Assembly (NCBI GenBank): GCA_903642265.1
Contig: CAHJWN010000037.1
Span: 1 to 38,101 of the forward strand
DNA from: Acidobacteriaceae bacterium
GTDB taxonomy: Bacteria > Acidobacteriota > Terriglobia > Terriglobales > Acidobacteriaceae
Direction: 5' to 3'
DNA: 38,101 nucleotides
Below are positions 1-7,391 of this stretch, piece by piece (position 1 is the stretch's first letter; each line of letters starts with the position of its first letter). A model generated the notes under the pieces. It was not told where the DNA came from. It saw only the letters and a list, made by a program, of their open reading frames with translations, and made no database searches. The position numbers were made by a program, and so were the translations under genes.

Positions 1-31
1 TGCGGGTCGCGGACTGGATGTGACCTGATGA

Positions 32-107
32 GCACCGATGGCGAAGTGGCTAACGCGCTGGTCTGCAAAACCAGTATCCATGGGTTCAAATCCCATTCGG
101 TGCTCCA
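32..107 (+). tRNA. tRNA-Cys (GCA anticodon)
   Basis: The cloverleaf folds completely: the 7-bp acceptor stem pairs 32-38 with 97-103, the anticodon stem pairs 58-62 with 70-74, and the T stem pairs 80-84 with 92-96. The anticodon GCA is at 65-67. The discriminator is U (104), as expected for Cys, and the terminal CCA is encoded (105-107). It lies 25 bp upstream of ispE on the same strand, so it may be co-transcribed with it. Confidence 0.96.
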
Positions 108-132
108 ATAATTCTGTAATGCGAAGCTGGCC

Positions 133-1266
133 ATGCCGACGCACGTGCGTTCCTACTCGAAGATCAATCTCGGCCTGGCGATTGGGCCGGCGCGCGTGGA
201 CGGCTTTCACGGGCTGACGACGATGTACCAGACGTTGGCGCTCTACGATGTGGTGACCATCTCGGCAGTGCGGTCGGCAGAAACTGCGATCACGCTTACC
301 TCCAATCATCCGTGGGTGCCGCCGGATTCTCGCAATACGGCGTGGCGAATGGTGGAGCGATGCCTTCTCCGGATTGGGTTGAAGGCGAATGTACGAATCC
401 GGATTCAGAAGAACATGCCAATCCAGGGCGGGATGGGGGCTGGTTCTGCGAATGCTGCTGCGGCATTGATCGGTCTGGAGAGGGAGTTGGGGCTGGCGCT
501 GCCAGGGCCGGAACGATTGAAGCTCGCTGCGGAGATCGGATCCGATGTACCACTCTTTCTTCTGGGTGGGTCAGTGCTGGGTGTTGGGCGCGGCGAGGAG
601 GTGTATCCGCTGCCGGATTTGCCTGAGACTGCATGTGTGGTGGCAATGCCGGATGTTGGCGTTTCGACGCCGCAGGCGTTCCGCGATTGGGACGCGCTTC
701 TGGCTGCAACACCCGTCCCTGGGACACCGGCATTGACCAAACCGCCAATTCAGGATACGCTCAAGGAGTTGAGTCTCGTTCTAGCGTCTGCTTTTGCTGA
801 GCCTGGCACCTCCGGTATCTTCTGCAAGCCTGAAGCACAATCCCCTGAACACTTGAAACAGAATCAGGGTCGTCACGAGAAACCACCTGACGAGTTCGAT
901 CAAACCAAGGCCACATTGCAGCAAGATCTTGCCGAGAATACTCTTCTCGCGCTTGTCCGCACCGGGATAGAAAACGACTTTGAACAGGTCGTCTTTCCGA
1001 TTCATCCCCTCCTGCGTGATCTCAAGCGTTATTTGATGGGTACGGCTCCGGAAGCAGTTTCTGGTGCCGATCTACGAGACCCGAACCAGAGTAGCCCTGC
1101 GTTGTACGCATCGCTCTCGGGTTCAGGTTCGGCTCTCTTTGGACTTTACCGGTCCCTGGCAGACGCAACGGCAGCTCAACAGCGCGTTCAGGCCGCAGGT
1201 TGCAAGGCAGTGATTACCCACACCTTGCCCCGAACGGCATACTGGCGCACAATGTTCGCAGGGTGA
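133..1266 (+). CDS. ispE: 4-diphosphocytidyl-2-C-methyl-D-erythritol kinase (IspE)
   Basis: Cytoplasmic GHMP kinase that phosphorylates the 2-hydroxyl of CDP-methylerythritol with ATP in the MEP isoprenoid pathway. The N-terminal SKINLGL carries the catalytic Lys10. The glycine-rich ATP loop PIQGGMGAGSANAAAAL starts at residue 96, SDVP gives the catalytic Asp138, and the C-terminal GHMP motif SLSGSGSALFG is near residue 328. At 377 aa it is about 90 residues longer than E. coli IspE. Most of the excess is a polar stretch at about residues 190-265, between the two halves of the fold, which I do not recognise. The frame stays open through it and both flanks match the family, so it looks like an insertion rather than a frameshift. 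The ATG at 133 is chosen because the family match begins a few residues in; no strong Shine-Dalgarno is visible. tRNA genes lie on both sides. Confidence 0.93.
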   Translation: MPTHVRSYSKINLGLAIGPARVDGFHGLTTMYQTLALYDVVTISAVRSAETAITLTSNHPWVPPDSRNTAWRMVERCLLRIGLKANVRIRIQKNMPIQGGMGAGSANAAAALIGLERELGLALPGPERLKLAAEIGSDVPLFLLGGSVLGVGRGEEVYPLPDLPETACVVAMPDVGVSTPQAFRDWDALLAATPVPGTPALTKPPIQDTLKELSLVLASAFAEPGTSGIFCKPEAQSPEHLKQNQGRHEKPPDEFDQTKATLQQDLAENTLLALVRTGIENDFEQVVFPIHPLLRDLKRYLMGTAPEAVSGADLRDPNQSSPALYASLSGSGSALFGLYRSLADATAAQQRVQAAGCKAVITHTLPRTAYWRTMFAG

Positions 1267-1297
1267 TTTCTCAGCATTTCGATTCTGGGAAACTCAT

Positions 1298-1371
1298 TGG
1301 GCGATCGATCAATGGTAGGTCCGGAGCCTTTGAAGCTCTTTATCTAGGTTCGAATCCTAGTCGCCCAACCA
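1298..1371 (+). tRNA. tRNA-Gln (TTG anticodon)
   Basis: Acceptor stem TGGGCGA (1298-1304) pairs with TCGCCCA (1361-1367), followed by discriminator A and an encoded CCA (1369-1371). The anticodon stem 1323-1327/1335-1339 encloses the loop CTTTGAA, with anticodon TTG at 1330-1332. It sits between ispE and prs on the same strand. The following 285 bases up to prs contain GC-rich short inverted repeats but no gene I can support. Confidence 0.95.
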
Positions 1372-1656
1372 AACTTTCGACCGCCGGGCCTCCTAAGCGA
1401 GGTGCTTTGCGGGCGGCAGCATTAGGGACTATCCACGGCAGCAATATGCCGACGAAGTTGACGGGGTATTTGACGGGCGCAAACAGCGCCGGGAGATACG
1501 CCGAAATTTGAAGCACCAAGGTCTTTACTTTCGCAGCAAGAGCGTTTTCGCAACAAGAAGTTCTCTTTCGTATTGAAGGTTCGAGATCGCAACAAGATCT
1601 CGATTGCAGACCAAGCAGCAGGAACTACCAAGGTCAACCAACCTGGAGGGTTTCAC

Positions 1657-2787
1657 GTGAACAATCAAGACACGACTGCGGTGCTTTCCCCTACATTGGC
1701 CCAGGCTGATGAGACAGAAACAAGCTTTCAGCCTGTTTCGACGCCAAGTGCGCCAGGCGCTTTGAAGCAAGTCGCGCTCAGCCCCGAGAAGCCAGCTCCC
1801 CCCGAAAAACAAGCGGGTGAAAAGCGGCGGCCCGGCAAGCTGAGCGAAGACAAGCGGTTCAAGATCTTTTCCGGCACCTCAAACAGGGTGCTTGCGGAAG
1901 AAATTTGCAAGTTCGTTGGTGTGCCGCTGGGCGAGACCCGGCTGCAGAGATTCTCCGACGGCGAGGTCCACTTTCAGCTGCTTGAAAACGTTCGCGGTGC
2001 GGACGTTTTCGTGGTGCAGCCAACCTGCTTCCCGGTAGACCAGCACCTTGTCGAGCTGCTGATTATGATGGACGCGCTCAAGCGTGCCTCTGCTGGAAGG
2101 ATTACGGTTGTGGTTCCGTACTATGGCTACGCAAGGCAGGACCGCAAGGACCGGCCTCGTGTCGCCATCACATCGAAGCTGGTGGCTGATCTTCTCACCA
2201 CGGCCGGTGCAAACCGTGCCCTGCTGGTAGATCTCCACGCAGCGCAGATTCAGGGCTTCTTCAATATCCCGGTTGATCATCTCTTTGCCAGCCCGGTGCT
2301 GGTGAGTTACTTCCGGGACCTGAACCTGCCCAATCTGACGGTGGTTTCCCCCGATGCGGGAGGCGTGGAACGCGCGCGCTTCTTTGCGAAGAAATTGGAT
2401 GTTCCGCTCGCCATTGTCGATAAACGGCGAACGGACATCAATGTCACCGAGGTGATGAACGTGATCGGCGATGTACGCGGCCGGACGTGCCTGATCCTCG
2501 ACGACATCATCGACACCGCTGGAACCCTGGTCAAGACAGCCGACGCGCTGCTGGCACAAGGTGCGGAGACTGTTTACGCGTGCGCAAGCCATGCCGTTTT
2601 ATCCGGGCCGGCGATTGAGCGCATCGCGGCATCACGGCTGAAGGAAGTAGTGGTGACGAATACGATTCCTCTGCGTGAAGATGCGCAGAAGTTATCGAAG
2701 ATCAAGGTGCTATCGATTGCCGGCCTTCTGGGCCGCGCGATTGAAAGCATTCACATGGAGACCAGCGTAAGTACGCTGTTCAACTAG
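1657..2787 (+). CDS. prs: Ribose-phosphate pyrophosphokinase (PRPP synthetase)
   Basis: Makes PRPP from ribose 5-phosphate and ATP for purine, pyrimidine, His and Trp synthesis; cytoplasmic. The core begins near residue 65 with the FSGTSN segment. It continues through the ATP-binding YYGYARQDRK motif, the DLHAAQIQGFF helix, the SPDAGGVERA segment and the PRPP loop DDIIDTAGT, and ends at SVSTLFN. The frame is open from further upstream, but I place the start at GTG 1657 because a GGAGGG Shine-Dalgarno (1645-1650) lies 6 nt before it. This gives 376 aa against a usual ~315. The excess is a Pro/Ala/Glu-rich N-terminal tail of about 64 residues with no visible domain. rplY follows 88 bp downstream on the same strand. 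Confidence 0.95.
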   Translation: MNNQDTTAVLSPTLAQADETETSFQPVSTPSAPGALKQVALSPEKPAPPEKQAGEKRRPGKLSEDKRFKIFSGTSNRVLAEEICKFVGVPLGETRLQRFSDGEVHFQLLENVRGADVFVVQPTCFPVDQHLVELLIMMDALKRASAGRITVVVPYYGYARQDRKDRPRVAITSKLVADLLTTAGANRALLVDLHAAQIQGFFNIPVDHLFASPVLVSYFRDLNLPNLTVVSPDAGGVERARFFAKKLDVPLAIVDKRRTDINVTEVMNVIGDVRGRTCLILDDIIDTAGTLVKTADALLAQGAETVYACASHAVLSGPAIERIAASRLKEVVVTNTIPLREDAQKLSKIKVLSIAGLLGRAIESIHMETSVSTLFN

Positions 2788-2875
2788 CTGTAGAAAGTTT
2801 GACCGCGAGGAAGAGCTCGTAGCAAATGAGCAAAGGGAGCGGAGCTCAACTCCGTGCCCGAAAGGAATGATTCAC

Positions 2876-3556
2876 ATGGCAAACTCCACCTTTGAAGCCG
2901 TCGTCGCAACTCCGCGCGAAGGCAAGTTCAACAAGAATGCAGCTCGTCGCGTCCGTGTAGACGGCAAGATACCGGCAGTCGTCTACGGCGCTGGCCAGGA
3001 CGCTGTGGCTGTCACGGTCGACCCCAAGGTCATCATCAAGATTCTGCACTCCGACTCTGGTCATAACACGATCTTCGATCTCAACGTAGAAGGTGCTTCG
3101 CTTGTGAAAGCGATGATTGTCGACTGGCAGAACGAACCTATCAAGGGCAAGCTCCTCCACATCGACCTCAAGCGCATTGCGATGGACAAGGCCATGCGCG
3201 TCTCGGTGCCAATCGTTCTCGTCGGTATTCCTTTGGGCGTGAAGACCCAGGGCGGCGTGCTTGAGCATGTTCTGCGTGAAGTGGAGATCGAGTGCCTTCC
3301 GGGCGATATCCCGAGCCACCTCGACGTCGATGTTTCAGCTCTCGAGATGAACGGATCGATTCACGTCTCGGACCTGCCGCACTCCGGCAGCATCAAGTTC
3401 CTCGGCGCAGAAGATGCGACCGTGGCGCATGTCGCGACAATCAAGGAAGAGGAGGTTGCGGCGGATGCCGTTACCCCCACGACCGAGCCTGAAGTTGCGA
3501 AGAAGGGCAAGACGGACGCTCCTGAAGCCGCTGCTGCGGACGCAAAGAAGAAATAG
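2876..3556 (+). CDS. rplY: 50S ribosomal protein L25 (TL5/CTC type)
   Basis: Binds 5S rRNA in the large ribosomal subunit. The N-terminal 5S-binding domain is recognisable (NKNAARRVRVDGKIPAVVYG, then the VDPK and HNTIFDL segments). It is followed by the C-terminal beta domain of the long CTC/TL5 form (VGIPLGVKTQGGVLEHVLRE and DIPSHLDVDVS) and an acidic-basic Ala/Lys-rich tail. At 226 aa it fits the two-domain class. The ATG at 2876 is preferred because AAAGGA (2861-2866) is 9 nt upstream; an in-frame ATG at 2867 directly abuts that element and is too close. It lies between prs and pth, as in many bacterial genomes. Confidence 0.94.
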   Translation: MANSTFEAVVATPREGKFNKNAARRVRVDGKIPAVVYGAGQDAVAVTVDPKVIIKILHSDSGHNTIFDLNVEGASLVKAMIVDWQNEPIKGKLLHIDLKRIAMDKAMRVSVPIVLVGIPLGVKTQGGVLEHVLREVEIECLPGDIPSHLDVDVSALEMNGSIHVSDLPHSGSIKFLGAEDATVAHVATIKEEEVAADAVTPTTEPEVAKKGKTDAPEAAAADAKKK

Positions 3557-3579
3557 ACTTGAGGTCCTTGGGATCACGT

Positions 3580-3630
3580 GGTGCTTTACCCACCTTCACG
3601 ACGACAAAGTCATCGTGAAGGTGGGGCACC
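3580..3630. repeat. Long imperfect palindrome between rplY and pth, REP-like
   Basis: GGTGC (3580-3584), a 4-nt TTTA bulge, then CCCACCTTCACGA (3589-3601) pair with TCGTGAAGGTGGG (3613-3625) and GCACC (3626-3630). Inside, GAC-AAA-GTC adds 3 bp after one C/A mismatch. The stem is about 21 bp in total. No T-run follows on either strand, so it is not a classical intrinsic terminator. The form resembles dispersed intergenic palindromes, but copy number cannot be judged from one window. Confidence 0.6.
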
Positions 3631-3669
3631 CGGTTCTGAGGCGAAGAAGACCAACGAGGGAAACAGGAC

Positions 3670-4269
3670 GTGAAGCTGATTGTCGGTCTCGGCAACCCCG
3701 GTATCGAATATCAATTCACCCCGCACAATGCCGGGTTTTTGGCCCTCGATCGTATCGCTGAGAGTTGCGGCGTATCGATTGCGAACCGGCGAGGCAGGGC
3801 CCTAACGGCCAGGGCAAAGCTTGCAGGGCAGGAAGTTCTGCTGGCCAAGCCGGAGACGTTCATGAATCTCAGCGGACTTTCCGTGGCCGCTCTGCTGCAT
3901 GAGCTTGAGATTGAGGCCGGTCGCATCTCGGAGGACATGATCGTCCTCTACGATGAGCTGGCAATTCCGCTGGGCACGATCCGCATTCGCGAGCGTGGAT
4001 CGGCGGGAGGGCACAACGGGGTGAAGTCGATCTCCGGCGTGCTTGGTACGGAAGAGTGGACACGCGTTCGCATCGGGGTTGGCAAACCCGCTCTCGAAGA
4101 TGGGCGCGCGATCAAAGCAGGTGGCAAGGACTATCTCTTGTCGCCGATGCGCAAGCCGGAGCTTATGGTCCTCGATGAAGTTCTCGACCGTGCCCACAAG
4201 GCAGTTGAGACGATCCTGATCAAAGGCACCGGTGCTGCGATGAATGAGTTCAACGGCAACACGCAGTAG
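3670..4269 (+). CDS. pth: Peptidyl-tRNA hydrolase
   Basis: Releases tRNA from prematurely dropped-off peptidyl-tRNA; cytoplasmic. The N-terminal motif LIVGLGNPGIEY carries Asn9, and TPHNAGF holds the catalytic His19 (E. coli His20). FMNLSG supplies the substrate-binding Asn66, LYDELAIPLG the catalytic-site Asp95, and SAGGHNG the conserved His/Asn pair at 115-116. The length of 199 aa matches the family. The start is GTG at 3670, the only start giving the complete N-terminal motif; GAGGG (3656-3660) lies 9 nt upstream. It is part of the rplY-pth-rpsF run on the plus strand. Confidence 0.96.
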   Translation: MKLIVGLGNPGIEYQFTPHNAGFLALDRIAESCGVSIANRRGRALTARAKLAGQEVLLAKPETFMNLSGLSVAALLHELEIEAGRISEDMIVLYDELAIPLGTIRIRERGSAGGHNGVKSISGVLGTEEWTRVRIGVGKPALEDGRAIKAGGKDYLLSPMRKPELMVLDEVLDRAHKAVETILIKGTGAAMNEFNGNTQ

Positions 4270-4307
4270 CAGCCAAACCGTCGTTTGCAGAAGACACGCA
4301 GGCGCGG

Positions 4308-4326
4308 TGCGAAGCAGAACTTCGCA
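4308..4326 (+). promoter_or_regulatory. Hairpin in the rpsF leader
   Basis: TGCGAAG (4308-4314) and CTTCGCA (4320-4326) form a perfect 7-bp stem with a CAGAA loop, ending about where the AGAAAGAAG ribosome-binding region of rpsF begins. An S6:S18 autoregulatory structure is known upstream of rpsF in other bacteria, but I do not see its CCG-loop signature here, so the role is open. Confidence 0.35.
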
Positions 4327-4341
4327 GAAAGAAGTAAACGA

Positions 4342-4830
4342 ATGAATCGTACCTACGAAATCATGTTCATCGTCCGTCCGGACGTTGAAGAAGCAGACCT
4401 CGATAAGCTGGTCGAAGGTTTTTCGGCGAACGTCACTGCCGGCAACGGCGAAGTGAAGACGGTTGAGAAGATGGGACGACGCCGTCTTGCTTACACCGTT
4501 CGCAAGTTCAACGACGGCTTCTATGTCCTGCTCACCATTGCCGCCGAGGGCAAGCTGATCACTGAGATCGAGCGTCGCCTTCGCGTCTCCGAACCTGTCA
4601 TCAAGTTCATCACCGTCCGCATGGATGAAGAAGAGAAGCGTCTCGCCAAGGTCAAGGCCATCCGCGACACCAAGGTAAAGCGCAGTGCACAGCCGATCCA
4701 GCAGCAGCCGATCCAGTCACAGCCAGTTGCTGCGACTCCGGTGCCTGCCAGCGAAACGCCTGCTGAAGCGCCCGCTGTTGAGGCGCCCTCGGCAGAAGTG
4801 CCTGCGGAGCCAGTCGCCGCCGCTGTCTAA
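4342..4830 (+). CDS. rpsF: 30S ribosomal protein S6
   Basis: Small-subunit protein that pairs with S18 on the 16S rRNA platform. The N-terminal RTYEIMFIVRPDVEE is diagnostic. GRRRLAYTVRKFNDGFYVLL and the RLRVSEPVIKFITVRMDE segment complete the ~100-residue ferredoxin-like fold. The remaining ~60 residues are a Gln/Pro/Ala/Glu-rich tail with no domain; the whole is 162 aa. The ATG at 4342 is chosen over an upstream in-frame start at 4285 because the family match begins at its Met and AGAAAGAAG precedes it. It is followed by rpsR and rplI, the usual S6-S18-L9 order. Confidence 0.95.
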   Translation: MNRTYEIMFIVRPDVEEADLDKLVEGFSANVTAGNGEVKTVEKMGRRRLAYTVRKFNDGFYVLLTIAAEGKLITEIERRLRVSEPVIKFITVRMDEEEKRLAKVKAIRDTKVKRSAQPIQQQPIQSQPVAATPVPASETPAEAPAVEAPSAEVPAEPVAAAV

Positions 4831-4977
4831 CTTTTTCGCGACCCGCGCTTCGACGCTATCGCATTGAGTCTCAACCTGCTTCTGCAGCTTCCGTCGCTCG
4901 CAACCTGGGGACGTCCACAGATTCCGTCGCGAATCTGGAGCAAGCAAAGCGCTACACGTACCTGAGAGGGAATCAAA

Positions 4978-5376
4978 ATGGCTGACGAAACCAGCACCCC
5001 GCAATCTTCCGCTCCCGCAGCATCCGGCGAGCACACCCCAAGCACCGGCAGCAGCAGTACAGGTGGCAGCAGCAGCCCACGCCCCTACACCCCCCGCACT
5101 CCACGCCCAGCAGGCGCTCCTGGAGCAGGCGGTCCTGGCGGCGGTCCCGGCGGACGCAAGTTCTTCCGCCGCAAGAAGGTCTGCAAGTTCTGCACCGAGA
5201 AGATCGACTCCATCTCCTACCGCGACGTTCGCCTGCTTCAGGGCTTCGTAGCTGAGCGTGGCAAGATCATCCCGCGCCGTCTCAGCGGCGTTTGCACTCG
5301 CCACCAGCGCCGCCTCTCGCTTGCTATCAAGCAGTCGCGCAACATCGCCCTGCTGGCATTCGCCGCACGCTTCTAA
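4978..5376 (+). CDS. rpsR: 30S ribosomal protein S18
   Basis: Binds S6 and 16S rRNA. The S18 core occupies residues ~60-132: [20 protein letters not shown] (with a Cys-x2-Cys pair), then [10 protein letters not shown] and [18 protein letters not shown]. The first ~58 residues are a low-complexity Ser/Thr/Pro/Gly tail, so the protein is 132 aa against a typical 75-90. Translation of the tail is supported by the Shine-Dalgarno GAGAGG at 4964-4969, correctly placed for the ATG at 4978, and by the lack of an internal ATG before the core. A 147-bp spacer with a short CAGATTC/GAATCTG hairpin (4918-4937) separates it from rpsF. Confidence 0.95.
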   Translation: MADETSTPQSSAPAASGEHTPSTGSSSTGGSSSPRPYTPRTPRPAGAPGAGGPGGGPGGRKFFRRKKVCKFCTEKIDSISYRDVRLLQGFVAERGKIIPRRLSGVCTRHQRRLSLAIKQSRNIALLAFAARF

Positions 5377-5430
5377 GCGGAACACAGATTGCGGATTCAT
5401 TCCGCAGCACTTGATATTCGGAGAATTGCA

Positions 5431-5910
5431 ATGGAAGTCATTCTGAAAGAAGACGTCAACAAGCTGGGCCACCGTGGCGATGTCGTCAAGGTCGCCGACG
5501 GCTACGGACGCAACTACCTTCTCCCCGGGAAGCTCGCCATCGAGGCGACTCTCGCAAACCGCGCCGTCATCGAACAGATGAAGGGTTCCGCGATCCGCAA
5601 ATCTGCCAAAGAGAAGACCTCGGCTGAAGAGCTGGCCAAGACCCTCTCACAGGTCGAGCTCACGTTTGAACGCAAGACTGGTGAGAACGATCAACTCTTC
5701 GGTTCAGTCACCTCGGGTGACATTGCGCACGAACTTGAAAAGCAGGGATACACTATCGACCGCCGCAAGATCTCACTCGAAGAGCCGCTCAAGCAGTTGG
5801 GTGAGTACCATGTGCCGATCAAGCTGCACCGTGAAGTCACAAGTCACGTCAAAGTCACCATTAAGGGCGATGCTGCTGACGAAGTCGATTCCGCAACTGC
5901 GGCGTCATAA
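5431..5910 (+). CDS. rplI: 50S ribosomal protein L9
   Basis: Large-subunit protein that binds 23S rRNA with its N-domain and reaches out with its C-domain. The N-terminal signature MEVILKEDVNKLGHRGDVVKVADGYGRNYLLP is intact (residues 1-32). A helical linker (~45-75) and the C-domain with the LFGSVTSGDIA segment follow. The length of 159 aa is normal. The ATG at 5431 is preferred over an upstream in-frame start at 5389 because GGAGAA (5420-5425) is 5 nt before it and the family begins there. It is the last gene of the plus-strand ribosomal cluster. Confidence 0.96.
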   Translation: MEVILKEDVNKLGHRGDVVKVADGYGRNYLLPGKLAIEATLANRAVIEQMKGSAIRKSAKEKTSAEELAKTLSQVELTFERKTGENDQLFGSVTSGDIAHELEKQGYTIDRRKISLEEPLKQLGEYHVPIKLHREVTSHVKVTIKGDAADEVDSATAAS

Positions 5911-5937
5911 ATTCTCTAAACAACGGGTAGCAAGAGA

Positions 5938-5965
5938 AAGGCGGCCAAAATGGCCGCCTTCTTTT
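5938..5965 (+). terminator. Intrinsic terminator after rplI
   Basis: Perfect 10-bp GC-rich stem, AAGGCGGCCA (5938-5947) with TGGCCGCCTT (5951-5960), an AAA loop and then CTTTT. It lies 28 nt after the rplI stop and closes the ribosomal-protein run. Confidence 0.93.
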
Positions 5966-5986
5966 CGATCTCCAACCATGCGGTCA

Positions 5987-6132
5987 GTCTAGGTTCGGTG
6001 GTCTGGGCTCCGACAGTCTGGGCTCCGACAGTCTGGGCTCCGACAGTCTGGGCTCCGACAGTCTGGGCTCCGACAGTCTGGCTCCGACAGTCTGGGCTCC
6101 GACAGTCTGGGCCGACGGTCTAGGCTCCGACG
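5987..6132. repeat. 15-bp tandem repeat overlapping the 3' end of ilvE
   Basis: The unit GTCTGGGCTCCGACA is present in five perfect head-to-tail copies (6001-6075), then a 14-nt copy (6076-6089), another perfect copy (6090-6104), a 13-nt copy (6105-6117) and a variant copy (6118-6132). A degenerate unit precedes the array (5987-6000). On the minus strand the unit reads as five codons, Thr-Val-Gly-Ala-Gln. The variant copy supplies the last codons of ilvE (Thr-Val-Gly-Ala), with TAG in place of CAG. Confidence 0.95.
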
Positions 6133-7061
6133 GTCTCTGCGACTTTGACGTTTACCGGCGTCAGCCAATTGAAACGGTCCGGCGCAAGCCCATTAACGAT
6201 GTCGAAGAACGCCTTGTGCAGCGCCGATGTAACTGGTCCCATGGTTCCATCGCCAATCAGGATCCGGTCGACTGAGCGAAGATGTGTTACTTCTGCGGCT
6301 GTTCCGGTGAAGAAAGCCTCATCGCAGATATAGAGCATCTCGCGCGGCAGCGCCTGCTCGACAACAGTGATGCTGAGTTGCTTCGCCAGCTGTAGGATCG
6401 AGCTCCGCGTGATGCCGTTCAGCACCGAGTTTGCAAGTGGCGTGGTGTAGAGCACATCGCCGCGCACCAGGAAAAGGTTCTCGCCTGAGCCTTCGGAGAG
6501 GTATCCGCCCACATCAAGTCCGATGCCTTCGTCATAGCCGTTGATCTCGGCCTCCATGCGGATCAGCTGCGAGTTCATGTAGTTCGCTCCAGCCTTTGCA
6601 AGCGTTGGCATGGTATTTGGAGCGAGACGATTCCAGCTGGAAACACAAACATTCGCGCCGGCGTTTCCAGGGACATACTTGCCCCATGGGAAGTTGGCAA
6701 TATAGACCTCAACCGGCGACTTCAGCGGGTTCACCCCAATCTCACCATAGCCGCGAAACGCAATGGGCCTGATGTAGCAGGGCGTCACGCCATTGGCCTC
6801 GATCACATCGACCACCGCGGTCGAGAGCTCTTCGGCGGTGTACGCGAGAGGCATGCGGTAGATCCTGGCAGAATCGATGAGCCGCGCCATATGTTCTGGC
6901 AGGCGAAAGACGCCCGCACCGTTGGGCTGCGCGTAACAGCGGATGCCTTCGAAGACCGACGATCCGTAATGGACGACGTGGCTCATTACATGGATCTGCG
7001 CCTTCTCCCAAGGTACGAGTTCGCCATTGTGCCAGATGTGGTTGGTTGCTTGTATGGGCAT
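6120..7061 (-). CDS. ilvE: Branched-chain amino acid aminotransferase
   Basis: PLP-dependent fold-type IV transaminase that interconverts Leu/Ile/Val and their 2-oxo acids with glutamate/2-oxoglutarate; cytoplasmic. Visible motifs are the N-terminal HYGSSVFEGIRCY, the PLP Lys156 in TLAKAGANYMNS, the phosphate-binding LSEGSGENLFLV and the NGITRSS segment. The length of 313 aa is normal. The start at 7061 is set by AAGGAG 7 nt upstream. A TATAAT -10 element lies at 7098-7103. The last four residues before the stop are encoded by the terminal copy of the 15-bp tandem repeat, so the present C-terminus may have been shaped by repeat slippage. Confidence 0.95.
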   Translation of the reverse strand: MPIQATNHIWHNGELVPWEKAQIHVMSHVVHYGSSVFEGIRCYAQPNGAGVFRLPEHMARLIDSARIYRMPLAYTAEELSTAVVDVIEANGVTPCYIRPIAFRGYGEIGVNPLKSPVEVYIANFPWGKYVPGNAGANVCVSSWNRLAPNTMPTLAKAGANYMNSQLIRMEAEINGYDEGIGLDVGGYLSEGSGENLFLVRGDVLYTTPLANSVLNGITRSSILQLAKQLSITVVEQALPREMLYICDEAFFTGTAAEVTHLRSVDRILIGDGTMGPVTSALHKAFFDIVNGLAPDRFNWLTPVNVKVAETVGA

Positions 7062-7391
7062 CGTTGCTCCTTGAATCAGTCAGGTCCTAGAACTCACATT
7101 ATAGGCCGCATTGGGCCCGATCAACCCCTTCGCTGCTTGCGTTACCAACGCCCCGCAATTCTTCGCCGCTTAACAGGATGCCGCTCTTACCCGGTAAAAT
7201 GAAGGAGCGCCACAGTTTGCTGCGTGGGTCAAAAACACCGCAGACATCATCTAATTCCCGACGGTCGTTTTAACGATCGTGTCTCACATCAGCGGTAGAA
7301 GCGGCGGAATCTTTACGACAGCACGGCCCTGAAGTAGATTTTCAGGCACCGGCTGCACTCCAGCCCCGGCCCGCCCAAATAAAGGAAATGT
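7062..7391. other. Divergent intergenic region between ilvE and the marC-family gene
   Basis: This 330-bp gap holds the ilvE Shine-Dalgarno and promoter on the minus strand. It also contains an imperfect 20-bp palindrome at 7261-7280 (TCGTT/AACGA core with ACG/CGT ends) that could be an operator. AAAGGA stands just before the ATG at 7392. I see no gene in it. Confidence 0.6.
7098..7124 (-). promoter_or_regulatory. Promoter of ilvE
   Basis: On the minus strand TATAAT lies at 7103-7098, with a TTGATC hexamer at 7124-7119 and a 15-nt spacer. The spacer is short but the -10 is perfect. The 14 nt GCGGCCTATAATGT around the -10 (7096-7109) are identical to those at the rel promoter (34146-34159). 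Confidence 0.6.

Noticed and set aside
6001..6132. CRISPR-like array
   Set aside because: Units are directly adjacent 15-mers with no spacers and no cas genes nearby; it is a simple tandem repeat.
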